From Sinorhizobium chiapasense (GTDB lineage Bacteria; Pseudomonadota; Alphaproteobacteria; Rhizobiales; Rhizobiaceae): a stretch of 64,000 nucleotides of DNA. Of this stretch, positions 1-8,709 are shown piece by piece; the stretch's first letter is position 1, and every line of letters starts with the position of its first letter. The position numbers and the translations under genes are program-made. Where the stretch lies: positions 1,736,001 to 1,800,000 of the forward strand of contig NZ_CP133148.1 of NCBI RefSeq assembly GCF_036488675.1. The letters are read 5' to 3'. The notes below the pieces were generated by a model. That model saw only the letters and a list, made by a program, of their open reading frames with translations. It was not told where the DNA came from and did not search any database.

Positions 1-1448
1 AGCGTCTGGATGAAGTCCCAGGCATTCGCCTTTTTTGCCGCGGCGATGATGTCCGCATCGCTCGCTTCCGGATGCCCATAGGCGATGTTGTCGCGGATCG
101 AGCGATGCAACAGTGAAGTGTCCTGCGTAACGACGCCGATCTGTGCGCGCAGGCTATTTTGGGTGACGGTGGAGATATCCTCGCCGTCGACCCGGATGGA
201 ACCCGACTCCAGGTCGTAGAAGCGCAGCAGCAAGTTCATCAGCGTCGTCTTGCCGGCGCCCGACCGCCCGACGAGGCCAATCTTCTCGCCCGGGCGGATA
301 TCGAGCGACAGCCGATCGATGACACCCTTCGCCTTGCCGTAGTGGAAGCGAACGTTGTCGAAGCTGATCGCGCCCTTGTCTGCCTTCAGCATGGTCGCAT
401 TCGGCTGGTCGACGATGTCGTGCGCCTTGGTCATCATGCCCATGCCGTCATAGACCGTGCCGATATTCTCGAACAGTGCGGAGACCTCCCACATTATCCA
501 CTGCGACATGCCGTTGATGCGCATCGCAAGGCCGACCGCGATGGCGATTGCGCCCACCGAGATCGCGCTCGTCAGCCACAGGTGGATGCCAAGGGCGCTG
601 ATGGCGAAAAGCGCCAGGCTATTGTTCGCGTAAACGAACACATGGAAGAGAGTGACCTTACGCATCTGCCGGTGAACGGTATCGAGGAACTCGTCCATCG
701 CCGTGCGGGCGTAGGTCTCCTCGCGACCTGCGTGCGAGAACAGCTTGACGGTACCGATGTTGGTATAGCTGTCGACGATACGGCCCGTCATCATCGAGCG
801 CGCATCGGCCTGCTCCTTCGAGATCTTCTGCAGCCGCGGCACGAAGTAGGTGACAATGCAGATATAGACCACGACCCAGACAGCGAGCGGCGCAACCAGC
901 CGCCAGTCGGCCGTCGCCACGACGATCAGCATCGTCACGAAATAGCTGACGACATAGACGAAGACGTCGAGGATCTTCATCACCGTCTCGCGCACCGCAA
1001 GCGACGTCTGCATCACTTTCGTGGCCACGCGTCCTGCGAATTCGTTGGCGAAGAAGGTCATGCTCTGGCGCAAGAGGTAACGGTGCATCTGCCAGCGCGC
1101 GATCATCGGGTAGTTGCCGAGCAGCACTTGATGCATGACGAAGGAATCGAGAGCGACCAGACCCGGCAGGCCGATGAGGACGAGCGCCGCCATCCAGAAC
1201 AGCTTGTCGCCTTCGGCCGCCAGGAAGCTCTCGCGGTTGGCACTGGAGAGCCAGTCAACCATGTTGCCGAGGAACTGAAACAGCGCCACCTCACCGATCG
1301 CGATCAGCATGGTGCAAACCGACATGATCAGAAGCCATGGAACGGCAGGCTTTGTGTAGTGCCAGCAGAAGGCAAAAAGGCCCTTCGGCGGAAGCGTCGG
1401 CTCTTCCGTCGGATAGGGATTGAGGCGGGATTCAAACCAGCCAAACAT
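1..1448 (-). CDS. ABC exporter, fused permease-ATPase (5' part, runs off the window)
   Basis: Partial gene; the C-terminal end lies beyond base 1. The protein begins MFGWFESRLNPYP and has an exporter-type six-helix membrane domain over about residues 30-330, followed by a nucleotide-binding domain with Walker A GRSGAGKTT near residue 393 and a Q-loop (VTQD) after it. The signature, Walker B and H-loop would lie outside the window. This order (membrane domain then ATPase in one chain) is that of MsbA/multidrug half-transporters, which work as dimers in the inner membrane. The start is supported by AAGGAG eight bases upstream. The substrate cannot be told from sequence; lipid or drug export is inference. 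Confidence 0.9.
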   Translation of the reverse strand, partial: MFGWFESRLNPYPTEEPTLPPKGLFAFCWHYTKPAVPWLLIMSVCTMLIAIGEVALFQFLGNMVDWLSSANRESFLAAEGDKLFWMAALVLIGLPGLVALDSFVMHQVLLGNYPMIARWQMHRYLLRQSMTFFANEFAGRVATKVMQTSLAVRETVMKILDVFVYVVSYFVTMLIVVATADWRLVAPLAVWVVVYICIVTYFVPRLQKISKEQADARSMMTGRIVDSYTNIGTVKLFSHAGREETYARTAMDEFLDTVHRQMRKVTLFHVFVYANNSLALFAISALGIHLWLTSAISVGAIAIAVGLAMRINGMSQWIMWEVSALFENIGTVYDGMGMMTKAHDIVDQPNATMLKADKGAISFDNVRFHYGKAKGVIDRLSLDIRPGEKIGLVGRSGAGKTTLMNLLLRFYDLESGSIRVDGEDISTVTQNSLRAQIGVVTQDTSLLHRSIRDNIAYGHPEASDADIIAAAKKANAWDFIQT

Positions 1449-1917
1449 TATCGAGCTCCTTCAGAGTATTTTTGAAGGAAGGCGGGTCGCCCCGCATTCT
1501 TATCTGGAAAAATCGAAACCGGAAATGGACCAGTAATACAGGCTACGACCTCCGGAGAACCGGAGCGCGCGTCAATCGATCGACAGAAAGAATAGGCGCG
1601 GAACCGGTCAGACCAGGAATGACCTGGCCCAGAGGCGTGTCATCACGGGAATATGCATGCATGCCTCCATTAGTTCGCGTTGAAGATGAGCGAGCTTTAA
1701 ACCTGTTCGCGCGCCCGCGCCAGATTGTCGCGGGTATTTTATTGCCCATTTGGTAATCATCGTGCTGGCTGTTGCCGATACGGCACAAATTAGCGAGCGC
1801 AAAACCAGCGACACCAAATGTGTCCTCCGATGGCGGGGCCACGGGTGGATCGTGTGCCGATTCACTGTCATAGAAACCGTCGCTTTTGCACGCTCCGTCA
1901 CGTTCCGGTGAAGGTCC
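1449..1917. other. Intergenic region, no gene recognised
   Basis: 469 bases between the divergent ABC exporter and trmL. It should hold both promoters but I cannot place them with confidence. A short alternating ATGCATGC run sits near 1652-1663. Open frames crossing this stretch lack family resemblance and a ribosome site, and one is merely the antisense extension of the MFS gene downstream. Confidence 0.5.
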
Positions 1918-2379
1918 ATGAACAATCTCCGCATCGCGCTCTACCAGCCGGATATCCCGGGCAATACCGGCACGATCCTGCGGCTTGCCGCCTGTCTGGG
2001 ACTCGCGGTCGACATCATCGAGCCTGCCGGCTTCGATCTGTCGGATCGTAACCTCAAGCGCGCCGGCATGGACTACATTGCGGCCGTCACCCTCACCCGC
2101 CACGTCAATTGGGAGCGCTTCGAAGCCTGGCGGGCGACCACCGGCAGGCGGCTTGTGCTGGCCTCGACCAAGGCGGCGCAGCGCTACACGCGCTTCAGCT
2201 TTCGCGCCGATGACATCCTGCTGTTCGGACGTGAAAGCGCCGGCGTGCCGGACCACGTGCACGAGCGGGCCGACGGCCGCGTCGTCATCCCGATGGCCCC
2301 CGGTCAGCGTTCGCTCAATATTGCCATCTCGGCCGCCATGATCGTCGGCGAAGCAATCCGCCAAACCGAGCCTGACTGA
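1918..2379 (+). CDS. trmL: tRNA (cytidine/uridine-34-2'-O)-methyltransferase TrmL
   Basis: 153 residues, the usual size of single-domain SPOUT methyltransferases. The three family motifs are present: NTGTILRLAACLG near residue 16, LLFGRESAGVPD near residue 102, and VIPMAPGQRSLNIAISAA near residue 124, which together form the knotted SAM site. TrmL methylates the 2'-hydroxyl of the wobble base in tRNA-Leu isoacceptors in the cytoplasm. It stands alone, convergent with the following MFS gene with 17 bases between their stops. The start MNNLRIALYQPDIPGN matches the family N-terminus. Confidence 0.92.
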   Translation: MNNLRIALYQPDIPGNTGTILRLAACLGLAVDIIEPAGFDLSDRNLKRAGMDYIAAVTLTRHVNWERFEAWRATTGRRLVLASTKAAQRYTRFSFRADDILLFGRESAGVPDHVHERADGRVVIPMAPGQRSLNIAISAAMIVGEAIRQTEPD

Positions 2380-2396
2380 CCGGGCCGCGAGAAGCG

Positions 2397-3635
2397 TCAT
2401 GCCCTGCCCTCTTGTTGTCGGGGACGCACGGCGAGCAGCATCCGGCTTACGAGGCAGATCAGGGCGAGCACGCCGAGCAATGCGCCGGCGCCCGTAAAGG
2501 CGGCCGCATAGCCCCAGTCGCGGACGAGCGGCTGGCTTGCGAGCGGTGAGACGAACTGGCCGGCAAAGATTGCCGCGATCAGGGCTCCCGAAAGTCGTCC
2601 GCGCAGCGCTGGCGGCGCGATGGCGAGCAACGAAGCCGAGAGGTTCGGCGTCATCAACCCCATGCTGATCCCGGTTATCGCCGTTGCGGCAAGGATGCCG
2701 GCATAGGATTGGGCGCTTCCCAATCCGATGTAGCCGGCGCCGAGCGCTGCGAAACCGAGGGCAAAGACGCCCATCCGGCCGATCTGGCTCCTCACCCGCG
2801 AAAAGGAAAGCGCCGCGAGGACGCCAACCACCTGCCCTGCTCCGATCGCGATGCCGGCGCGGCTTGGCTGGGCGATGCCGAGGCTCTTCAGATAGAAGGG
2901 CAGCTGTGTCGGTAGCATGTAGAAGATCGCAAAGTGCAGGCACGCCGCAAACAGCACGAGGACAAGAGGCAAAGCGAAACCATGGCGAGGCGCCGCTTTG
3001 ACCTCTACAGAGTGCGACACCGCTGTCCTGTGCGGTTCCGGAATGAGCGCCAAGACTGCCGGCAATAGCGCAAAAGCCAGGCAATAGATCGCGAAGGGCC
3101 CACGCCAATGGATGTCGGCGAGCAGACCGCCGCCCGACAGGAAGATGGCGCCGCCGATTCCGACGAAAGCGGCCTGAAACCCCATGTAGCGGTCGCGCGC
3201 CGCACCTTCGAAGAAGTCGCCGACAAGCGCGGTAGCTGTCGTCATGATGCCTGCGACGGAAATGCCGAGCACCGCGCGGCCGGCAAGCAAGGCCGGCAGG
3301 TTGTCGAGGACGAGACCGGATGATCCGGCGAGCGCAAAGACGACAAGCGAAAGAAGCAAGAGCCGCTTTCGGCCGAACCGGTCGGCAATGACACCGGCAA
3401 CGGGCGCGAGTGCGGCGATGAAGATCGCCGGCAGCGTCAGCATCAGCCGGCTGAGCAGGGCTGCCCCCTCGGTCTCGGCGAAGCGAGCTTCGATGCCGGG
3501 CAAGGATGCGGAGATTGTCGCGCCCGACATGATCGTCAAGGCGCTCACGCACAGAAGCGTGAGATTGCGGCCCCTGGTTTCCGCAGAAGGAACCCCCTCT
3601 GCGGCAGTTGATACATGGAAGCTTGGGTCGCTCAT
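2397..3635 (-). CDS. MFS efflux transporter, second gene of the SoxR-linked operon
   Basis: About 412 residues with twelve hydrophobic segments and the major-facilitator loop motif ADRFGRKRLLLL after helix 2. The start is placed at MSDPSFHV because its ATG overlaps the TGA of the upstream flavin reductase gene (ATGA), a sign of translational coupling; an ATG 57 bases further upstream would lie inside that gene. The pair is divergent from a SoxR regulator with an operator between them, so export of redox-active or oxidising compounds is the likely role. Drug or metabolite efflux is inference; the exact substrate is unknown. Confidence 0.85.
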   Translation of the reverse strand: MSDPSFHVSTAAEGVPSAETRGRNLTLLCVSALTIMSGATISASLPGIEARFAETEGAALLSRLMLTLPAIFIAALAPVAGVIADRFGRKRLLLLSLVVFALAGSSGLVLDNLPALLAGRAVLGISVAGIMTTATALVGDFFEGAARDRYMGFQAAFVGIGGAIFLSGGGLLADIHWRGPFAIYCLAFALLPAVLALIPEPHRTAVSHSVEVKAAPRHGFALPLVLVLFAACLHFAIFYMLPTQLPFYLKSLGIAQPSRAGIAIGAGQVVGVLAALSFSRVRSQIGRMGVFALGFAALGAGYIGLGSAQSYAGILAATAITGISMGLMTPNLSASLLAIAPPALRGRLSGALIAAIFAGQFVSPLASQPLVRDWGYAAAFTGAGALLGVLALICLVSRMLLAVRPRQQEGRA

Positions 3636-4207
3636 GCCGCGATCTCGTTGTAAGGCGTCGTCTTGCGGGCGCTCTTCAGAGTGCGTGCCCACCAGGTCAG
3701 TCGATCCATCATCAGGAACAACGGCGCTCGCAATTCATCGGGCTTGTAGAGATTTCCGGCTGCATCGAATTTCGACCAGGCTTTTGGGAAAGCGATGCCG
3801 TCGCGCAAGGTGACCGTATGCAGTTCGCCAAAAACCTGACGGAGCTGTTCAACCGCTCTGATGCCACCGGATGCGCCACCATAGGAAACGAAGGCAACCG
3901 GCTTCGCGTGCCACGGTTCGTAGACCGAATCGATCAGCTCCTTCAGCGCGGCGGGATAACCATGATTGTATTCGGGCGTGACGACGATAAAGGCATCCGC
4001 CTCGGCGACCTTCCGTTCCATCCATTCGGCAGGATCGATCGCCTTTTCGACCCCGCGAGAAGTCCTCAGTCTCACCGGATCGATGATCGTCAGGCTGAAG
4101 ACGCTGGATGCCGAAAGTTCACGGATGAGCCAACTGGCGACGGTATCGCAGAATCGGCCCTGCCGTGCGCTGCCATAGATCACGGCGAGGGTCAGCTTCT
4201 CTGTCAT
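3632..4207 (-). CDS. NADPH-dependent FMN reductase family protein
   Basis: 191 residues with a flavodoxin-like fold. The FMN phosphate-binding loop GSARQGR lies near residue 12, followed by PEYNHGYPAALKELID near residue 78 and SYGGASGG near residue 107, typical of the NAD(P)H:quinone/azo/chromate reductase group. Such enzymes reduce quinones or azo compounds with NAD(P)H in the cytoplasm. It is the first gene behind the SoxR-type promoter at 4246-4276 and is coupled to the MFS gene by a 4-base overlap. Together they look like a detoxification operon for redox-cycling agents; that role is inferred from context. Confidence 0.88.
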   Translation of the reverse strand: MTEKLTLAVIYGSARQGRFCDTVASWLIRELSASSVFSLTIIDPVRLRTSRGVEKAIDPAEWMERKVAEADAFIVVTPEYNHGYPAALKELIDSVYEPWHAKPVAFVSYGGASGGIRAVEQLRQVFGELHTVTLRDGIAFPKAWSKFDAAGNLYKPDELRAPLFLMMDRLTWWARTLKSARKTTPYNEIAA

Positions 4208-4245
4208 GGGTATCAGCTCCTTGTTGTCGCTATCAGGGAGCTCAT

Positions 4246-4276
4246 GCTATAGAACCTCAACCATAGTTTAGGTCAA
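4246..4276 (-). promoter_or_regulatory. SoxR-type promoter and operator
   Basis: On the minus strand a -35 TTGACC (4271-4276) and a -10 TATAGC (4246-4251) are separated by exactly 19 bases, the over-long spacer typical of MerR/SoxR-activated promoters. The spacer holds the near-palindrome ACCTCAACCATAGTTTAGGT (4254-4273), with mismatches only at three symmetric pairs and the CCTCAA half-site known from SoxR boxes. It points toward the flavin reductase-MFS operon and lies 12 bases before the soxR start, so it may also set soxR expression. Confidence 0.87.
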
Positions 4277-4285
4277 TAGCATCCC

Positions 4286-4759
4286 ATGGAAAAAAGCAGG
4301 GTCGGTGATGTTGCGCGGGAGTTGACGGTCGGCGAGGTCGCAGAACGCAGCGGTCTAGCGGTGTCGACACTCCATTTTTACGAAACCAAGGGGTTGATCA
4401 GAAGCAACCGCAGCCGCGGCAACCAGCGGCGCTATCCGCGTGCAGTGCTCAGGCGCGTAGCCGTCATCAAGGTCGCTCAGCGTACCGGCATTCCGCTGGC
4501 CGAAATCCAGTCGGCGCTTTCCGTTTTGCCACATGATCGGCCGTTAACGGTCGAGGACTGGGCCAAACTCTCCATGACGTGGCGACACCAGCTGGACGAG
4601 CGCATCGCAAAGCTGACGGCGCTGCGCGACCATCTGACGGGGTGCATCGGCTGCGGCTGTCTTTCGATGCGCGAGTGTCCCTTGCGCAATCCATACGACG
4701 TGCTCGGCGGCGAAGGAGCCGGTCCGCGTCTGATCGACCCGATGGATAGGACGGATTAA
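4286..4759 (+). CDS. soxR: Redox-sensitive transcriptional activator SoxR
   Basis: 157 residues. A MerR-type winged helix-turn-helix covers residues 13-80 ([19 protein letters not shown]), then a dimerisation helix, then the iron-sulfur signature C120-x2-C123-x-C125-x5-C131, exactly the SoxR [2Fe-2S] spacing. SoxR senses redox-active compounds by cluster oxidation and untwists promoters that have a 19-base spacer. Such a promoter lies in the short divergent gap and drives a flavin reductase and an MFS pump. Its 3' end overlaps the convergent MFS gene by four bases. Function is well supported; the inducing compound is unknown. Confidence 0.95.
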   Translation: MEKSRVGDVARELTVGEVAERSGLAVSTLHFYETKGLIRSNRSRGNQRRYPRAVLRRVAVIKVAQRTGIPLAEIQSALSVLPHDRPLTVEDWAKLSMTWRHQLDERIAKLTALRDHLTGCIGCGCLSMRECPLRNPYDVLGGEGAGPRLIDPMDRTD

Positions 4760-5937
4760 CGCTCTACCGGCCTCATGCGGCCCAGCGCCACCATGCTTGC
4801 CAGCGTGCCAAAGGAGCAGAGAAGCGCGATCGACAAAGCCCACCAATTCCCAGCCGCGCCGAGAATGAATGAAAAGAAAGGCGGAGCGGCCGCGAAGGCG
4901 AGATTGAGAGGGAGACCCAGGCGCGCCACCACGGAAGCGTATTGCCCTGACGTGAAGAATACGAGCGGCATCGTTGCCCGACTGACCGACATGGCGCCGC
5001 TCGAAAGGCCGTAGAGCACGAGAAACAGGATGATCGACCACTCGGCTCCATTACCGAAAATCAATGCCAGCAGCGCGAGCGGCATGATTGTTGCCGCGAC
5101 CAGGCCGGTCGTCAGGCCGTTCCAGCGGTTACCGCCCAGAAAGTCAAAAAGCCGCGCGGACAATTGGATGAAGCCGATTGCCGAACCGAAACCGACGGCG
5201 AGATAATCCGGCACTGCGAAGCTACGGAAAAGGTCGATCACCACCAGTTGGAAGCCCCAGGTGACGAATCCGTTCAGCGCGACGGCGGTGGTGATCAGCG
5301 CTGTGACGAGGTGGTTGCGACTTGTGTCGTGCGGGAACGAAGCTTCTGGCGATGGGCTCTTGGGCGCATGGACATGACCCACAGTTTTTGGCAGCCCAAA
5401 GAAATGCAAGGGCGCGCAGACAAGCAGCATCACCGCGCCATAAAGCGCGAAAGTGCCGCGCCAACCGAGCAAAGCTTCCAGATAGACGGTGGCCGGCCAG
5501 GCAAGGCTCGGCGCGAGTGCCATGGCGAGCATCTGCGCGCCGATCGCACGGCGGGCGCCCTCGCCCGCTATTTCGTTCAGGAAGACATGGGCGGAGGTCG
5601 TCAGGGTCGCGGCACCTGCCATTCCAAGGACGGTCCAGGCGGCAAAATAGGAAAACGGCTCCTGCGCTGCTGCAAGCAGCCAGAGACTGGGCGCAGCGAA
5701 GAGCGAACCGAGCGCCAACACCAGCCGGGCACCATGACGCGCATAGAATGAGCCGAGCGGCGGCGAACACAACGCCATCGCCACCAGCATGACGGTTGGA
5801 CCGAGATAGACGCTCGATGGGTTGAGGCCGAGATCGTCGGCCATGTCTGCTGCCGTCACCGAAACCGCCATGAACATGGCGCCCCAGGCAGTGATCTGCG
5901 TTGCGGACAGAATAGCGACCGAGCGGAAGACAAGCAT
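4756..5937 (-). CDS. MFS transporter
   Basis: About 393 residues from [14 protein letters not shown], with around twelve hydrophobic segments. The open frame extends 48 codons upstream, but that extension is polar and unlike an MFS N-terminus, so the start at 5937 is preferred; no clear ribosome site is seen there, which leaves some doubt. Convergent with soxR with a 4-base overlap of stop regions. Substrate unknown. It is not in the SoxR operon and no operator is visible near its start. Confidence 0.75.
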   Translation of the reverse strand: MLVFRSVAILSATQITAWGAMFMAVSVTAADMADDLGLNPSSVYLGPTVMLVAMALCSPPLGSFYARHGARLVLALGSLFAAPSLWLLAAAQEPFSYFAAWTVLGMAGAATLTTSAHVFLNEIAGEGARRAIGAQMLAMALAPSLAWPATVYLEALLGWRGTFALYGAVMLLVCAPLHFFGLPKTVGHVHAPKSPSPEASFPHDTSRNHLVTALITTAVALNGFVTWGFQLVVIDLFRSFAVPDYLAVGFGSAIGFIQLSARLFDFLGGNRWNGLTTGLVAATIMPLALLALIFGNGAEWSIILFLVLYGLSSGAMSVSRATMPLVFFTSGQYASVVARLGLPLNLAFAAAPPFFSFILGAAGNWWALSIALLCSFGTLASMVALGRMRPVER

Positions 5938-6090
5938 GAAACACGATGCCGGGAGGGAGGACGGAATGGCTTGGAGAGTGCCGCCTGTCCTTATAGCGCA
6001 GAGGTTGCGCTCTGGCGACCATATTTCGGGACAAGTCGCTGGTTTTTGCGAGCGCTCTACGACCGGAGCGTGCAAAGGCAAAGAGGAAGA

Positions 6091-6351
6091 TCAGTCGGCG
6101 CTCGGCAACCGGCGCATGGTGAACTCGATCTCATCGCCGTCGAGCTGGCGCCAGCTTTCCACCTCGGTCCAATAGGCCGCCTTGGGCCAGGTCTCGAACC
6201 ACTCGCGCGCCTTGGCGCGCGCCGCGCTTCGCTCGAGCCGAAACGTCTCGCGCACGAAGAGCCTGTCGCTCCGCGTGGGTTTTTCCCGGCGGTGCCGGGC
6301 AATCTGACGCCGCAAGCCTTCAAGCGGCGGTGCCGCGGGTATCCTTGCCAT
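6091..6351 (-). CDS. Small conserved hypothetical protein
   Basis: 86 residues from MARIPAAPPLEGLRRQ. Rich in Arg, Glu and Trp, with no signal peptide or membrane segment. The start is chosen because AGAGGT stands eight bases upstream; the frame itself opens 81 bases earlier. A central acidic/basic helix (RLERSAARAKAREWFE) and a WPKAAYWTEVESWRQLDG segment are the most distinctive parts. I do not recognise a domain. It lies between a divergent hemF and an MFS gene and is probably transcribed alone. Confidence 0.6.
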   Translation of the reverse strand: MARIPAAPPLEGLRRQIARHRREKPTRSDRLFVRETFRLERSAARAKAREWFETWPKAAYWTEVESWRQLDGDEIEFTMRRLPSAD

Positions 6352-6570
6352 GGGCCATACCTCTGTAACGAAGATAGGATGACTGCGACGCCATTGCCAG
6401 CCCTCGCCCCGCACTCGCCAAATCATTCCCATCTCGGGCTAAATCCTGCGGTAGACTGTCGATGGGGTCGCGTCGCCGTTGCCATCCGGGGAAAAATATG
6501 AACTGTGGCGAAACCACTCGAATCGGCGGCTTTTCCTGTGCGAGAAGCCGCGAATGGAAGCTGAACTCCC

Positions 6571-7482
6571 ATGGAAAGACCGCAATTGCCGCAGGGCCTG
6601 CCTGCCGACATCGAAGAGAAAAAGGCCGAGGCAAAGGCCTGGTTCGAAAGTCTGCGCAACACGATTTGCGCGGCCTTCGAGGCGCTTGAGGACGACCTGG
6701 CCGGACCGCTCTCCGACCAGCCGGCGGGCCGGTTCGTCGGCAAGGATTGGCTGCGCGAGGGCGGATCCGGCGGCGGCGGCCGCATGTCGATGATGGAAGG
6801 TCGCGTCTTCGAAAAGGTCGGCGTCCACACATCGACCGTCTATGGTGAGTTTTCTCCCGAGTTTCGCGAGCAGATTCCCGGTGCCAGCGAGGATCCGCGT
6901 TTCTGGGCGTCCGGCATTTCGCTGATCGCCCATCCGGTCAATCCCAACGTCCCCGCCGTGCATATGAATACCCGCATGGTCGTAACGACCAGCCACTGGT
7001 TCGGCGGCGGCGCCGACCTCACGCCGGTTCTTGATCGCCGGCGTGTGATGACCGATCCAGATACGATGCTCTTCCACCGGGCGATGGAAATCACCTGCAG
7101 TCGCCACGCGGTCGCCGATCACGCGAAGTTCAAGGCATGGTGCGACGAGTATTTCTTCCTGAAACACAGGAACGAACCGCGTGGCACCGGCGGCATCTTC
7201 TACGACTGGCTGCATTCGCCCGATGAACTCGGCGGCTGGCAGGCGGATTTCGCCTTTACCCGCGATGTCGGAAAAGCCTTTGCACTCGTCTATCCGAAAA
7301 TCGTCCGCGCGAACTTCAATACGCCGTGGACGGAAGCGGATCGCGACGAGCAGTTGGTCCGCCGTGGGCGCTATGTCGAATTCAATCTGCTCTACGACCG
7401 TGGTACGATTTTCGGCCTCAAGACCGGCGGAAACGTCGAATCGATCCTCTCCTCCCTGCCTCCGGTCGTGCGCTGGCCTTGA
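6571..7482 (+). CDS. hemF: Oxygen-dependent coproporphyrinogen III oxidase
   Basis: 303 residues, the normal HemF length. Converts coproporphyrinogen III to protoporphyrinogen IX by two O2-dependent decarboxylations in heme synthesis, in the cytoplasm. Family landmarks: [18 protein letters not shown] near residue 54, H131 in [17 protein letters not shown] near residue 146, and the C-terminal [16 protein letters not shown] with [17 protein letters not shown]. The start [18 protein letters not shown] fits. Monocistronic. I looked for an FNR-type site upstream and saw none. Rhizobia often also carry an anaerobic HemN; none is in this window. Confidence 0.96.
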   Translation: MERPQLPQGLPADIEEKKAEAKAWFESLRNTICAAFEALEDDLAGPLSDQPAGRFVGKDWLREGGSGGGGRMSMMEGRVFEKVGVHTSTVYGEFSPEFREQIPGASEDPRFWASGISLIAHPVNPNVPAVHMNTRMVVTTSHWFGGGADLTPVLDRRRVMTDPDTMLFHRAMEITCSRHAVADHAKFKAWCDEYFFLKHRNEPRGTGGIFYDWLHSPDELGGWQADFAFTRDVGKAFALVYPKIVRANFNTPWTEADRDEQLVRRGRYVEFNLLYDRGTIFGLKTGGNVESILSSLPPVVRWP

Positions 7483-7550
7483 CGCGAAGCCGCGTCGCGA
7501 GCGTCGAACAGGACCATGTGAACAAAATCCCGCGACCAGCGTTCTTCCCG

Positions 7551-7656
7551 CTAGAGCATCCCTCCATCAAGTGAAACCACTGAAAGCGGATAGGATGCTC
7601 TGGAATCAAAGTGCTACAGCGTCCTTTGCGAGCCTGATAAGGCGCGCTGCGCTGTG
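7551..7656 (-). repeat. Intergenic mosaic palindrome, copy 1
   Basis: Inverted copy relative to 10105-10314. Read on the minus strand it holds the module CAGCG...CGCAAAGGACGCTG followed by TAGCACTTTG, and a second module around ATCCGCTTTCAGTG ending GGGATGCTCTAG. Both fold as hairpins. It separates hemF from the BON gene. Class: rhizobial RIME/ABC-type mosaic element, judged by pattern only. Confidence 0.8.
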
Positions 7657-7673
7657 GAGAGAAGGACCGGCGC

Positions 7674-7952
7674 ATGATTTTCAAGAAACGAACGTTCTTC
7701 GGCGACGACCCGGAGAGACAACCGGCCGAGCACCCCGCTGAACTCGAACGCCGCGTCGCGCACTTTCTTGCGGTCTCGCCGGGGCTCGACGCGATTGATG
7801 TCACGGTCACCTGCAGGGGCAACACGGTCGTGCTTGGCGGAACGGTGGCGACCAGGGAGGAAGTCGCGCGCGCGGAGGAAGCGGCAGCGGCGGTCGAGGG
7901 CGTTGCCGAAGTGGTCAACCACATCGAGATTTCGAAAGTCGGAACGGGCTGA
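7674..7952 (+). CDS. BON-domain protein
   Basis: 92 residues. One BON domain covers residues 22-88: an amphipathic helix (ELERRVAHFLAVSPGLD), the strand IDVTVTCRGNTVVLGGTV, then an Ala/Glu-rich helix and the closing VAEVVNHIEI. The glycine in VVLGGTV is the conserved BON turn. BON domains bind phospholipid or bridge envelope proteins, as in OsmY, but this copy has no signal peptide (MIFKKRTFFGDDPERQ), so it may act in the cytoplasm or at the inner membrane face. It stands alone behind a mosaic repeat. Confidence 0.8.
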   Translation: MIFKKRTFFGDDPERQPAEHPAELERRVAHFLAVSPGLDAIDVTVTCRGNTVVLGGTVATREEVARAEEAAAAVEGVAEVVNHIEISKVGTG

Positions 7953-8006
7953 GCGTCTTACCAACCGAGCTCAGCTTGTGAGGGGCGAAGAACCGAAATT
8001 CGGAGC

Positions 8007-8645
8007 TCATATCGAGCCGAGGGTCCAGCCGACGATCTCCGCGGCGACCTGGGCAAAAGCCGCATCGAGGGCGGCGACGAAGGCGGAGCTGTTCGCGCTT
8101 CGCGCGGGCGCAGCCGCACGGAAGGCCCTCTGCGTCCGGACAGTGCCGTCTCGATCGTTGAGCAGCTTGGCGTAGATCTCGACGACCGCCGTGTCCGCCC
8201 CCTCTGTCGAGATTTCGAAGGAACGGATTTCGGTGATGAGCTGGTAATCGATCGCGAGGCCTTGCCCCGGCTTGCCGACACCTCCCACCTTCCCGGTATT
8301 ATCGAAGGTCTGGACGAGCTTGTCCTGCACCATCCTCGGAAGCCGGTCGCCCCATTGCGCCCTGGCGAGAAATTGCAGTTCCGATCTGGACAGCCGGATT
8401 ACGATCCGGTCGTTGTTGATAGTCTGGAGCGCGGTCGGCTCGGGCACGAGGATCTGTCTGTTGGTCGACGCCTGCCCTATAACAAGCGGCGCCGTTGCAA
8501 GACTGAACGTATCATTGACGGCCGCGCGCGTGCCGCAACCCGCGAGCGCCAGCGCCAAAGAGAATATTGCGGCAGACCGGGTCGCCCTCCCCCTACGCAC
8601 AACTACCAGCCCCCGAAAATCCATACTGCCAATATCCCCATCCAC
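8007..8645 (-). CDS. ABC-type transport auxiliary lipoprotein of the Mla/MCE system
   Basis: Up to 212 residues. A basic N-terminus and hydrophobic stretch end in a lipobox (LALAGC), giving a lipoprotein with about 176 mature residues. The mature part (FSLATAPLVIGQAS, LVPEPTALQTINNDRIVIR) matches the ABC_trans_aux/PqiC-like fold that accompanies MCE transporters and sits in the periplasm. It is the last gene of the operon mlaE-mlaF-mlaD-lipoprotein, 64 bases after mlaD. An internal ATG seven codons in is an equally good start. Role in lipid traffic between membranes is inferred from family and context. Confidence 0.82.
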   Translation of the reverse strand: MDGDIGSMDFRGLVVVRRGRATRSAAIFSLALALAGCGTRAAVNDTFSLATAPLVIGQASTNRQILVPEPTALQTINNDRIVIRLSRSELQFLARAQWGDRLPRMVQDKLVQTFDNTGKVGGVGKPGQGLAIDYQLITEIRSFEISTEGADTAVVEIYAKLLNDRDGTVRTQRAFRAAAPARSANSSAFVAALDAAFAQVAAEIVGWTLGSI

Positions 8646-8709
8646 TCAGGCGCAATTTCCAGCGTAGCCCGTTGGGTGCATGTCGCTTGCAACACTCGAC
8701 CGACGCGAA

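Noticed and set aside
1651..1664. ATGCATGCATGC-like alternating run
   Set aside because: Too short for a meaningful repeat and without further copies.
1543..3552. 669-codon open frame on the minus strand
   Set aside because: It overlaps the real MFS and trmL region in another frame and gives Arg/Ala-rich sequence with no family motif; a product of high GC content.
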